Source: Acidobacteriota bacterium | GTDB lineage: Bacteria; Acidobacteriota; UBA6911 | Assembly: GCA_017860075.1 (NCBI GenBank) | Contig: JAFNAH010000129.1 | Location: 1-5,664, forward strand | Direction: 5' to 3' | Length of the DNA stretch: 5,664 nt | Shown here: piece by piece, positions 1-5,640 of the stretch | Layout of the letters: every line of letters begins with the position of its first letter | How positions within the stretch are numbered: the first letter of the stretch is position 1 | Program-made: the position numbers and the translations under genes | The notes under the pieces: model-generated | Databases searched by the model: none | What the model was told of the DNA's origin: nothing | Seen by the model: only the letters and a program-made list of their open reading frames with translations

Positions 1-65
1 AGCCGACTGAATCCGCGTTTGGCGCTGTTCCAACCTGACTCCAGGCCATTCCGGCGAGCGGGAAT

Positions 66-81
66 TGGCGCTCAAGCGCCA
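66..81. repeat. Short perfect inverted repeat (7-bp arms)
   Basis: TGGCGCT and AGCGCCA face each other across a 2-base spacer (CA). The arms are perfect. There is no T-run on either side, so it is not a standard intrinsic terminator. It lies just left of the hexamer repeat element and more than 200 bases past the end of the leftward transporter gene. Its role is unknown. Confidence 0.4.
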
Positions 82-87
82 GGAGCC

Positions 88-220
88 ATCGCTGTCGGGA
101 TCGGAATCGAAGTCGCAATCGGTATCGCCATTCGAATTCATGATTGCCCGAAGGACCTCGAGGTTGAGGTTTGCTTCCGTTCGACGGCGATAGCGATCCC
201 GATTCCGATACCGATCCCGA
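88..220. repeat. Hexamer-based (RTCGNN) long inverted repeat element
   Basis: Positions 88-129 read as seven in-phase hexamers of the form RTCGNN (ATCGCT, GTCGGG, ATCGGA, ATCGAA, GTCGCA, ATCGGT, ATCGCC). Positions 183-218 hold six hexamers of the same kind on the opposite strand (GACGGC, GATAGC, GATCCC, GATTCC, GATACC, GATCCC). The two arms can pair: 95-129 against 186-220 matches at 29 of 35 positions by hand alignment, and TTCGA-type sequence at 131-136 and 179-183 extends the stem inward, leaving roughly a 42-base loop. The element is intergenic, about 75 bases past the transporter's end. The hexamer periodicity gives acidic or Ile-Pro repeat peptides in several frames, which explains the spurious reading frames here. 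A related copy lies at 5605-5640. I do not recognise a named family. It could be a dispersed intergenic repeat, a structured RNA or a transcription-end structure. Confidence 0.65.
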
Positions 221-248
221 GGGAAGCTACGATTTGGACCGCTGTGCT

Positions 249-267
249 GCGCAGACCAATGCTGCGC
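249..267 (-). terminator. Hairpin downstream of the MFS gene, possible terminator
   Basis: GCGCAG and CTGCGC form a perfect 6-bp stem around a 7-base loop, beginning 30 bases past the TAG at 299-297 that ends the transporter reading frame. Position fits an end-of-transcript structure for the leftward unit. No U-run follows on the minus strand, so classical intrinsic termination is not supported; it may instead be a 3' end stabiliser. Confidence 0.3.
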
Positions 268-296
268 CTGGAAGGGGCGATCGATCAAAGGGGCTG

Positions 297-1378
297 CTAC
301 TCCGGAAGGGGCTTGCCTCTCGTCTCGGGCGCGAAGGGCAAAATGAGCAGCCCGAGCAGATAGATCAGCGCAATCGTGCTGGCTGCGGGACCGAACCCGC
401 CCAGTGCCGTTACCAGGAAGCCGGTCAGGAAGGGCCCTGCCGATGCCAGAACGCGGCCGATGTTGAAGCAGAATCCGGCGCCCGTCGCCCGGATCCGTGT
501 CGGACCAGCGCTCCAACATTAAGGGCCATCGTCGCGTAGCTGACATAGTCCGAGATCGTGGATCCATCCACGCCTTTGAGACTTGGCAGAGCGCGGATCA
601 GCGTCGGCGTCCAGTTGGTTGCACCCCACAACCCGAAGACCGCGACAAAGGCGAGGCCGGATCCGACGAGGGTGGATCGCCTGAGGGCCGGCGAAAAGAG
701 CTCCGCCAGTTTCCCCGAGCTGCCATCTCCCGCCAGTTGTTCGTTCGCGCGGGCCTTGACCCATCGTTCCGGTTCCTTCACCCACAACCGGACGAACATC
801 GCAACTATCGCCGGCGCGATGCCGATGAGGAAAAGAAACCGCCAGCCGAAACCGCTCATCGCCAGGTTGACCAGTGCGGCGAAAAGGAATCCGGCCGCCC
901 AGGCCGACTGCAGTATTCCCGCCGCCTTTGCACGTTTGTCCTCCGGCCACACTTCGGCAACCAGCGCCGCACCGGCCGCCCATTCACCGCCGATACCGAG
1001 GGCAGTCAGGAACCGGTAGATGGCAAGCTGCCACCAGGTCGCCGACAACGCAGCCATGCCGGTGAAGACGGCATAGATGAGAATCGTAAAGATGAGCGTC
1101 TTCGTCCGCCCGAAGCGGTCGGCGAGAACTCCGAAAAGTACACCGCCCGCGGCCCAGCCGATCAGGAAGATCGAGAAGATGATTCCGCCATACCACCCGA
1201 TGATGTCTGATTCTGCCGCGCTGCCGGCCGTCGGTCCCAGCAGTTCCTGCAGCGCCGGATGGAGGACGATCGCGTAGATCGTCGAATCCATGGAATCGAA
1301 TACCCAGCCGAGCCATGCGACGAACAGGACGAGCCATTGGTAACCGGTAACCCCTTCGCGCCACGATCGCTGTTTCAT
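297..1378 (-). pseudogene. MFS transporter (SHS/AAHS-like), frameshifted with internal loss
   Basis: Relative of proton-coupled MFS carriers for carboxylates or aromatic acids. The ATG at 1378-1376 begins MKQRSWREG, and residues 1-291 are a good N-terminal part: TM1 with D28 (WVFDSMDSTIY), the loop 2-3 motif GVLADRFGR at 83-91, and the TM4-5 signature around R122 with GIGGEWAAG. After ALNVGAL (about position 506) the frame yields unrelated sequence and stops at 427-425, giving a 317-aa product. From about 503 a different frame reads PTRIRATGAGFCFNIGRV and continues for 68 residues to a normal MFS C-terminus (FAPETRGKPLPE) and the TAG at 299-297. Joined, the two parts make about 359 residues, against roughly 430 usual for the family, so some 70 residues (about TM8-TM10) are missing. 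Likely a pseudogene or an assembly fault. No clear Shine-Dalgarno precedes the start; it lies 11 bases after the upstream gene and probably depends on translational coupling. Confidence 0.8.
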
Positions 1379-1389
1379 GGGCGAGCATT

Positions 1390-2118
1390 CTACAACAACC
1401 GGATGTTCATGCAGAGATTCATCACGGGGGTGACGGCCCGGAAAACCGCGAGCATGGCATCGACCAGGTCGGACCCCGTGGAGCCCAGCACTTCCCCTTC
1501 CGGGAAAGCGTAGTAGACCTGGAATCCCGCCCAGTTCGTGGCGGGCGCGGATTTGAGTGCCTGCCTGAGTCTTGTCATCGTGGGAAAATCCTTCTTCGAT
1601 GCCTGGATGAACTGATCCTCCCAATTGCCCGCATGGAGCCGGAATCCCTCGCGCAGGATGAGCCGGCGCAGTTCACATTCCATCTGCCCGCCGGGTTTCA
1701 CCTGCCGGAGCAAGCGGTGCCAATCCCAGTCCGGAGCCAGTTCACACTGAGGGAACTCGCGCGGGGCCTTGATATAGCCCCTCTCGACCTGCATACCGCA
1801 TTCAAAGAGGCGATCCTCGGTGTCCATGGATATGAAAAACTTCGAGCAGCCGAAGCTGACCTTCGAAGACATGGGCATGGCGTCGCGGTTCGCGCGAGGA
1901 AGGTAGCCGATCCACTGCCAGAATACACCGCGGCCCCAGCGCTCAGTGACGAAAGTCTGACCGTAGCCCGACTCGAGAGCAAGCTTGAGAATGCGGGTGA
2001 TGCGCTCGTTGTCCTTGAGATTACCTACGCGGATCCCGCGCTTGAAATCAAGGAATTCCGGCCGGAACCCGATTGCGGCGGCGGGTACCGGCGCGAAGGT
2101 ACGTCGTGTTTTGTCCAT
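1390..2118 (-). CDS. Hypothetical protein, unrecognised family (242 aa)
   Basis: I do not recognise this protein. The chosen start is ATG 2118-2116 (MDKTRRTF), which has GGAG at 2132-2129, ten bases upstream; the frame stays open 45 codons further upstream, but that extension is arginine/tryptophan-rich and lacks a good ribosome site. The 242-aa product has no signal peptide or membrane segment and looks soluble and cytoplasmic. It is rich in aromatic residues (WGRGVFWQWIGYLP at 61-74, DWDWHRLL at 130-137) and has five Cys (91, 107, 125, 148, 236) that do not form an obvious metal-binding motif. The middle (FFISMDTEDRLFECGMQVERGY, residues 94-115) has the alternating pattern of beta strands. 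It ends 11 bases before the MFS start, so the two are probably co-transcribed with this gene first. Codon pattern and the close fit to the downstream gene support a real gene; function is unknown. Confidence 0.75.
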   Translation of the reverse strand: MDKTRRTFAPVPAAAIGFRPEFLDFKRGIRVGNLKDNERITRILKLALESGYGQTFVTERWGRGVFWQWIGYLPRANRDAMPMSSKVSFGCSKFFISMDTEDRLFECGMQVERGYIKAPREFPQCELAPDWDWHRLLRQVKPGGQMECELRRLILREGFRLHAGNWEDQFIQASKKDFPTMTRLRQALKSAPATNWAGFQVYYAFPEGEVLGSTGSDLVDAMLAVFRAVTPVMNLCMNIRLL

Positions 2119-2126
2119 CTTCAATG

Positions 2127-2140
2127 ATCTCCAGGGAGAT
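2127..2140 (-). promoter_or_regulatory. Perfect inverted repeat covering the ribosome site of the hypothetical gene
   Basis: ATCTCC-AG-GGAGAT on the plus strand is a perfect 6-bp inverted repeat with a 2-base spacer. On the minus strand its downstream arm carries the GGAG ribosome-binding sequence (2132-2129) of the 242-aa gene. As RNA it could fold with five base pairs and a CCTG loop, tying up part of the ribosome site; as DNA it could be an operator. A second hairpin, GGGCC-ATC-GGCCC at 2148-2160, lies right beside it in the same leader. Which role applies, if any, is inference. Confidence 0.35.
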
Positions 2141-2147
2141 TGCCACC

Positions 2148-2160
2148 GGGCCATCGGCCC
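2148..2160. repeat. GC-rich hairpin in the divergent spacer
   Basis: GGGCC and GGCCC pair perfectly around ATC. It lies in the leader of the leftward 242-aa gene, 30 bases upstream of its ATG, and adjoins the inverted repeat at 2127-2140. No U-run follows in either direction. The rest of the 268-bp spacer (2119-2386) shows no promoter I would call with confidence in either direction. Confidence 0.3.
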
Positions 2161-2287
2161 CCTTTGGGCGAACGGCTTCTTACGATGAACGATCTCCAAA
2201 CACACCTCATTTTTGCTCCATTCAGACCTGGAACGCCAGCCCCGGATGTGCAATACCTGGCCCGGCGCAGAGGTATGTGCTTGCCAT

Positions 2288-2304
2288 GCCAGATATTGTC
2301 TGGC
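2288..2304. repeat. Perfect inverted repeat, possible operator, upstream of the DUF5009 gene
   Basis: GCCAGA and TCTGGC form perfect 6-bp arms around TATTG, 83 bases upstream of the DUF5009 start at 2387. The size and AT-rich centre resemble binding sites of dimeric regulators. A 10-bp palindrome GCCCCGGGGC lies 28 bases further right (2333-2342). No promoter consensus can be placed firmly next to it, so the operator idea is inference. Confidence 0.3.
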
Positions 2305-2386
2305 CTGCCGTTGTGTTCTGGGTTAGCATGCAGCCCCGGGGCCGGAGCGGGACCCCACAACTGCAACTGACTGGCAGGGATCACGC

Positions 2387-3499
2387 ATGGATCAGAAGTC
2401 CGGACAATCGAACATACCCGAAGGTCGGCTGTTGTCGCTTGATTTCTTTCGCGGCGTTACGATGTTCCTCCTGGTGGGGGAGGCGACCGAGCTCTACGTC
2501 CTGCTCGGGTCTCAGGCGCTGCAGGGAACAGTACTGGGCGCCATCGGCATGCAGCTTGACCACCACCCCTGGAACGGCCTGCGTTTCTGGGACCTCATCC
2601 AGCCGTTTTTCATGTTTATCGTCGGCGTCGCGATGCCTTTCTCCATAGGCCGGCGGTGGGAACACGGCGATACCTGGGCACAGACGTTCCGTCACGCGCT
2701 TCGCAGATCGGGATTGCTGCTGCTCTTCGGCTGGGGTCTTTACTGCATCGGGCCCGGCAGGCTTACGTTCGAACTCTGGAATGTCCTTGCCCAGTTGTCC
2801 TTCACCTACCTGGTTGCTTTCCTGATGATGCGAAAACCGGCACGGACGCAGATCTCTTTCACGTTTGCCCTGCTGGTGATTTCGGAGCTGCTCTACCGTC
2901 TTTGGCCCGTGGCCGGCTTCAACCAGGCGTTCACGCCCGACCAGAACTTCGGCTCCTGGGTCGACCTCCATATCATGGGGAAACTGTCCGAAGGCCACTG
3001 GGTGGCATTCAACGCTATTCCAACCACCGCGCACACCATGTGGGGAGTACTGGCCGGCCAGATCCTCAAGAGCAGCCGTTTGCCGGTAAGCAAAATGAGG
3101 ACGCTGGTGATCCCGGGGCTCATCGGTGTGATCGCCGGCTACGCACTCGATCCCGTGACGCCGATAATCAAGCGAATCTGCACCAGCTCGTTCGTGATCG
3201 TCAGCGGCGGCTGGTGCCTGCTTGCTCTGGCTCTCTGCTACTGGCTGATCGATGTGAAGAAACTCCAGAAGGGCGTTCTTTTCTTCAACATCGTGGGAAT
3301 GAATTCGATCTTCATCTACATGTTTACCAACACAGGCGGGGCGGAGTGGCTGCACAAGATTGCCAAACCGTTCACGATGGGAGTGTTCGCATGGGCCGGA
3401 GACCTCCAGGCCAAAATCGTCACGAGCCTGGTCGTCTGGGGAATGCTCTGGTACCTCTGCTATTGGCTCTTCAAGCGGAAGATCTTCATTAGGATCTAG
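2387..3499 (+). CDS. DUF5009 / heparan-alpha-glucosaminide N-acetyltransferase-like membrane protein
   Basis: Bacterial member of the HGSNAT-like (COG4299, DUF5009) membrane acyltransferases. The human enzyme passes acetyl from cytosolic acetyl-CoA through a membrane histidine to terminal glucosamine on the other side; bacterial acceptors are mostly unknown. The 370-aa protein opens with a short cytoplasmic tail, then RLLSLDFFRGVTMFLLV (14-30), the typical first helix. The signature HHPWNGLRFWDLIQPFFMFIVG (59-80) contains H59, three residues before W62, which aligns with the catalytic His of HGSNAT. About ten membrane segments follow. Later family blocks are present: AIPTTAHTMWGVLAGQ (210-225), DPVTPIIKRICTSSFV (255-270, aligning with the usual P-x-x-K-x-x-W-T-x-SF block) and GMNSIFIY (304-311). 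Full length, no damage. Start ATG 2387 has AGGGA at 2376-2380, six bases upstream. It faces the isomerase-like gene 75 bases away. Family call is firm; substrate is not known. Confidence 0.9.
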   Translation: MDQKSGQSNIPEGRLLSLDFFRGVTMFLLVGEATELYVLLGSQALQGTVLGAIGMQLDHHPWNGLRFWDLIQPFFMFIVGVAMPFSIGRRWEHGDTWAQTFRHALRRSGLLLLFGWGLYCIGPGRLTFELWNVLAQLSFTYLVAFLMMRKPARTQISFTFALLVISELLYRLWPVAGFNQAFTPDQNFGSWVDLHIMGKLSEGHWVAFNAIPTTAHTMWGVLAGQILKSSRLPVSKMRTLVIPGLIGVIAGYALDPVTPIIKRICTSSFVIVSGGWCLLALALCYWLIDVKKLQKGVLFFNIVGMNSIFIYMFTNTGGAEWLHKIAKPFTMGVFAWAGDLQAKIVTSLVVWGMLWYLCYWLFKRKIFIRI

Positions 3500-3534
3500 C
3501 CGGAGATCTCCGCGCTTTCCGGAGAGCCCCGGCT
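3498..3534. terminator. Two-tiered hairpin between convergent genes
   Basis: AGCCGG (3498-3503) pairs with CCGGCT (3529-3534). Inside, after a 3x3 internal loop, TCTCCG (3507-3512) pairs with CGGAGA (3520-3525) around a 7-base loop. The 12-bp palindrome CGGAGATCTCCG (3501-3512) offers an alternative fold. The structure begins within the stop codon of the DUF5009 gene and sits in the 75-bp gap to the end of the oppositely oriented isomerase-like gene, so it could serve both transcripts. No T-run follows on either strand, so it is a terminator by position and stem, not by full consensus. Confidence 0.5.
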
Positions 3535-3574
3535 GATGGTCGCTCGGTCTTGCTGAAGCCTCCGCGGGCGGTGC

Positions 3575-4444
3575 TTACATCCCCATCTTGCGGAGGTTTT
3601 CCAGGCAGTGCCTGACGCTTTCCAGCGGCGGCATGCCTTCAACCTCGTACTCGACGATATACCATTCTGTCTTGCCCACCTTGTCGAGGAGGGCGAAGAC
3701 CTCTTTCCACTTCACGTCGCCTTCCCCCACATAGGCCTTGGGATTGGATTTCGAGTATTCCTTGACATGTACCGTAGCCGCCCTCCCGGGATACTTGCCG
3801 ATGAAGGGGAGGGGATCTGCGCCGCCTTCCAGGGCATTGCCGATGTCGACCTGCATGACAACGTCCTGACTCGCGTGGGCGAAGAACGTGTCCCACGGCA
3901 TCTCCCCGTCGAGCGGTTTGAACTCGATGGTGTGGTTGTGGTAGCCGACACGCATCCCTTCGGCTTTCAGTTTTCCCGCGATGGTGCTGAAGATGTGCGC
4001 GGTTTCAAGCCATGCCTTCCTGGACGAGGTCCTCTCCTCGGAGAGCCCGGGGACGATGAGGAATTCGTTGCCGAGCGTCCTGTTGAACTCCACAGTCGCC
4101 GGCAATTCCTTGTCCACCAGAGTGTCCAGCCCGATGTGAGTCCCGCAGCATCTCAGCCCGTGGTCGTCGAGCATTTTGCGCAGTTCCTTTGCGCTGCGCT
4201 TGTAGTACCCCGCAAACTCAACGCCCTGGTAGCCCATCCTGGCGACGGCCGCGATCGTACCCGGCAGGTCCTGTTCACACTGGTGGCGGACCGAATACAG
4301 CTGAAGGCCGATCGGCTTCCGCACCTCAGCCGCGGGACTGCCGTGCAGCCACAGCGGGCCGGTTGTTCCCGCAGCGGCCAATCCCGCAGCGCCCAGTTTC
4401 ATGAAACTACGCCTGGAAATCTCCCCGTTTTCTGGTGATCGCAT
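3575..4444 (-). CDS. Tat-exported sugar phosphate isomerase/epimerase-like TIM-barrel protein
   Basis: Xylose isomerase-like TIM barrel (AP endonuclease 2 superfamily, COG1082), a fold used by sugar isomerases, epimerases and inosose dehydratase. The 289-aa protein starts at ATG 4444-4442, fixed by AAGGAGGA at 4455-4448; the frame remains open 35 codons upstream but without a ribosome site. A twin-arginine signal is clear: SRRSFMKLG (10-18), an Ala/Gly-rich hydrophobic stretch to about 34, and SPAAE (36-40) where cleavage is likely. The mature part begins KPIGLQLYSVR. Likely metal and active-site residues: E76 (GVEFAG), H169 and H171 (GYHNH), E174, D200 (VDIGN), H226 (VHVKE) and E265 (IVEYE). 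The barrel seems complete and the length is normal. Tat export implies it folds, perhaps with its metal, before reaching the periplasm. Such exported members are abundant in Acidobacteriota, Planctomycetota and relatives; phosphorylated substrates are unlikely there, so the real substrate is probably a free or modified sugar (inference). Confidence 0.9.
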   Translation of the reverse strand: MRSPENGEISRRSFMKLGAAGLAAAGTTGPLWLHGSPAAEVRKPIGLQLYSVRHQCEQDLPGTIAAVARMGYQGVEFAGYYKRSAKELRKMLDDHGLRCCGTHIGLDTLVDKELPATVEFNRTLGNEFLIVPGLSEERTSSRKAWLETAHIFSTIAGKLKAEGMRVGYHNHTIEFKPLDGEMPWDTFFAHASQDVVMQVDIGNALEGGADPLPFIGKYPGRAATVHVKEYSKSNPKAYVGEGDVKWKEVFALLDKVGKTEWYIVEYEVEGMPPLESVRHCLENLRKMGM

Positions 4445-4447
4445 CTT

Positions 4448-4455
4448 TCCTCCTT
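4448..4455 (-). promoter_or_regulatory. Strong Shine-Dalgarno of the isomerase-like gene
   Basis: On the minus strand AAGGAGGA stands immediately upstream of ATG 4444, with four bases between GGAGG and the start. It is by far the best ribosome site in the window and settles the start at the codon that places the Tat signal at the N-terminus. Confidence 0.75.
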
Positions 4456-4467
4456 CGAGATCGTTCG

Positions 4468-4476
4468 ATTCTAGCA
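4468..4476 (-). promoter_or_regulatory. Extended -10 promoter for the isomerase-like gene
   Basis: The minus strand reads TGC-TAGAAT, an extended -10 (TGN plus five of six matches to TATAAT). No good -35 lies 16-18 bases upstream, which extended -10 promoters can tolerate. Transcription would begin near 4461, giving a leader of about 17 bases that contains the Shine-Dalgarno. Predicted from consensus only. Confidence 0.45.
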
Positions 4477-4508
4477 GAACTTGCCGATAGGCAGGCATGA
4501 GGTTATGC

Positions 4509-4537
4509 TTGCGATTTGGGCTCGAGCTAAGTCTAAT
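4509..4537 (+). promoter_or_regulatory. Sigma-70-type promoter for the HDOD gene
   Basis: TTGCGA (4509-4514) and TCTAAT (4532-4537) are separated by exactly 17 bases and match the -35 and -10 consensus at four and five of six positions. Start of transcription would be near 4543-4544, leaving a leader of about 23 bases before ATG 4567. It lies in the 122-bp divergent spacer, back to back with the leftward promoter at 4468-4476. Confidence 0.5.
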
Positions 4538-4549
4538 GCTCCAGAGCAT
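4536..4549. promoter_or_regulatory. 14-bp palindrome over the HDOD transcription start, possible operator
   Basis: ATGCTC-CA-GAGCAT is a perfect inverted repeat with a 2-base spacer. It overlaps the last two bases of the predicted -10 box and covers the expected start of transcription, a position where a bound repressor would block the HDOD promoter but leave the leftward promoter about 60 bases away untouched. It could equally be a small hairpin at the 5' end of the RNA. No regulator is identifiable in the window. Confidence 0.35.
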
Positions 4550-4566
4550 CCTAGCCGAATTGTGAA

Positions 4567-5472
4567 ATGGACGGTTTCGCCGTGGAAAAAGAAAACAAAG
4601 GTTTGCCTCCGATAAGCATCGATCCCAACACCTTCCTGAAGGAGCAGTTCGTCCTTCCGATGCTGCCCAGCACCCTCATGCAGATCCTTCAGGTGGTGCA
4701 CTCTGATGTGGGGGGAGCAGCCCAGGTCACCGAGCTGATCGGCCGCGACGCGTCAATGGTTTCCCACATCCTGAGAGTCGTCAACTCGGCCTACTACGCG
4801 CTGCCCAAGCAGATTGCCAACCTGCAGCATGCGGTAGCGTACATCGGCCTTGGGGAGGTTTCGCGCATCTGCCTGACGCTTTCGGTCATCAACACGCTCA
4901 AACCGAAGGACAAGAAGGAGCTTCAAAACTTCTGGCTCCACTCCTATCTCTGCGCCCTGATCGCGAAACGCCTCGTCCGTGAGTACCGGAATGTCGGCGA
5001 GATCGGCGACCTTTACGCTGCCGCGCTCCTGCACGACATAGGCAAGCTCGTCTACACCCGCTTCTTCCCCGACCACTACGCCGAAATGAGGAAGTACTGT
5101 GCCACGTACGGGAGGTTCCTGGTCGACGCGGAGCAGCATTACTCCATGCCATCTCACATGACGTTTGGCGCCCTCCTGTGCGACCACTGGAACCTGCCTG
5201 CCACGGTCAAGCGCGCATGCGAGGCGCACGAGCTCCAGGATCTCAAGGTGTTCAAGTCGAGGCCCGACGCCACTCCCTTTGAGCTCGTGATCATCGTTTC
5301 CAACCTGATCGCGGCGCTGGCGACAGATTTCCTCGAGGAATCGCTCAAAGAGGAAGTAACGACGGAGATCAAGAGCTGCCTCGGGATCGGGAAGGAGGAA
5401 CTCGTCAAGTTCCTCGGCGATGTCTACGAGCTGAAGATCAAGGCCGAGACTACCATCGGTCCCATGGTCTAG
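4567..5472 (+). CDS. HDOD domain-containing signalling protein
   Basis: HDOD domain protein, a branch of the HD superfamily found in bacterial signalling, often with unclear enzymatic activity. The 301-aa protein has a short N-terminal extension (1-27) and then the HDOD domain from FVLPMLPSTLMQILQVV (28-44) to about 225. Typical blocks are LIGRDASMVSHILRVVNSAYY (57-77), LQHAVAYIGLGEV (86-98), the HD core LLHDIGKL (154-161, H156-D157), and FGALLCDHWNLPATVKRACEAHE (200-222) with H221. Other histidines that may join the site are H125, H191 and H197. Thus the HD pair is kept, unlike in many HDOD proteins, but phosphohydrolase activity is not shown. Residues 226-301 are a mostly helical tail with no recognised domain; there is no receiver, GGDEF or EAL partner. 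No signal peptide or membrane segment. ATG 4567 has no Shine-Dalgarno; GTG 4582 (residue 6) is an alternative start. A consensus promoter lies just upstream. Confidence 0.92.
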   Translation: MDGFAVEKENKGLPPISIDPNTFLKEQFVLPMLPSTLMQILQVVHSDVGGAAQVTELIGRDASMVSHILRVVNSAYYALPKQIANLQHAVAYIGLGEVSRICLTLSVINTLKPKDKKELQNFWLHSYLCALIAKRLVREYRNVGEIGDLYAAALLHDIGKLVYTRFFPDHYAEMRKYCATYGRFLVDAEQHYSMPSHMTFGALLCDHWNLPATVKRACEAHELQDLKVFKSRPDATPFELVIIVSNLIAALATDFLEESLKEEVTTEIKSCLGIGKEELVKFLGDVYELKIKAETTIGPMV

Positions 5473-5604
5473 ACGTCGAGCGGACCGCTTGCCTGATAGA
5501 GAGCAGACCCCCCGCCATGGACTGTGCCATCCGCCTGGCCTGCGCCCAGCCGTCGTGCCGTGGTTAACCTGTAACTTCATGATCAAGCAGGATCAGCCCT
5601 CGAT

Positions 5605-5640
5605 ATCGGGATCGGAATCGCGGGCGCGGTCGGCATCGGC
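5605..5640. repeat. Second RTCGNN hexamer repeat copy
   Basis: Six hexamers in phase (ATCGGG, ATCGGA, ATCGCG, GGCGCG, GTCGGC, ATCGGC), one of them degenerate. The 15-mer TCGGGATCGGAATCG (5606-5620) is identical to 95-109 in the left-hand element, and after the hexamers both copies continue with a TCGA..CATGA-like stretch (131-143 and 5643-5652). The copy is in the same orientation as the left arm at 88-129, lies 133 bases past the HDOD stop codon, and its opposite arm, if present, would fall beyond the window. The non-coding stretch 5473-5664 otherwise contains only weak short inverted repeats and no supported gene. Confidence 0.55.

Noticed and set aside
88..129. Possible CRISPR array
   Set aside because: Units are six bases with no spacers and no cas genes nearby; this is a short-period degenerate repeat.
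19..539. Plus-strand frames with Ile-Pro or Asp-Ser-Asp-Pro repeats
   Set aside because: They are by-products of the hexamer repeats read in different frames and run antisense into the MFS gene; no ribosome site or family resemblance.
1379..1624. 82-residue N-terminal extension of the MFS protein
   Set aside because: It overlaps the upstream 242-aa gene in another frame and is not MFS-like; the first helix follows directly after MKQRSWREG at 1378.
2119..2253. 45-residue extension of the 242-aa hypothetical protein
   Set aside because: It has low-quality composition, runs through two hairpins and has no ribosome site, while ATG 2118 has GGAG upstream.
2381..3355. Long minus-strand frame opposite the DUF5009 gene
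   Set aside because: It is a shadow of the real gene: charged, repetitive composition without domain resemblance, while the plus strand is a clear family member.
3608..4438. Long plus-strand frame opposite the isomerase-like gene
   Set aside because: Antisense shadow in GC-rich DNA; the minus strand has the strong ribosome site, the Tat signal and conserved barrel motifs.
5479..5489. Terminator for the HDOD gene
   Set aside because: AGCGG-A-CCGCT can fold only as a very short stem with a tight loop and there is no T-run, so it is too weak to call.
4753..5586. Long minus-strand frame opposite the HDOD gene
   Set aside because: Antisense shadow; the plus strand carries the full HDOD consensus.
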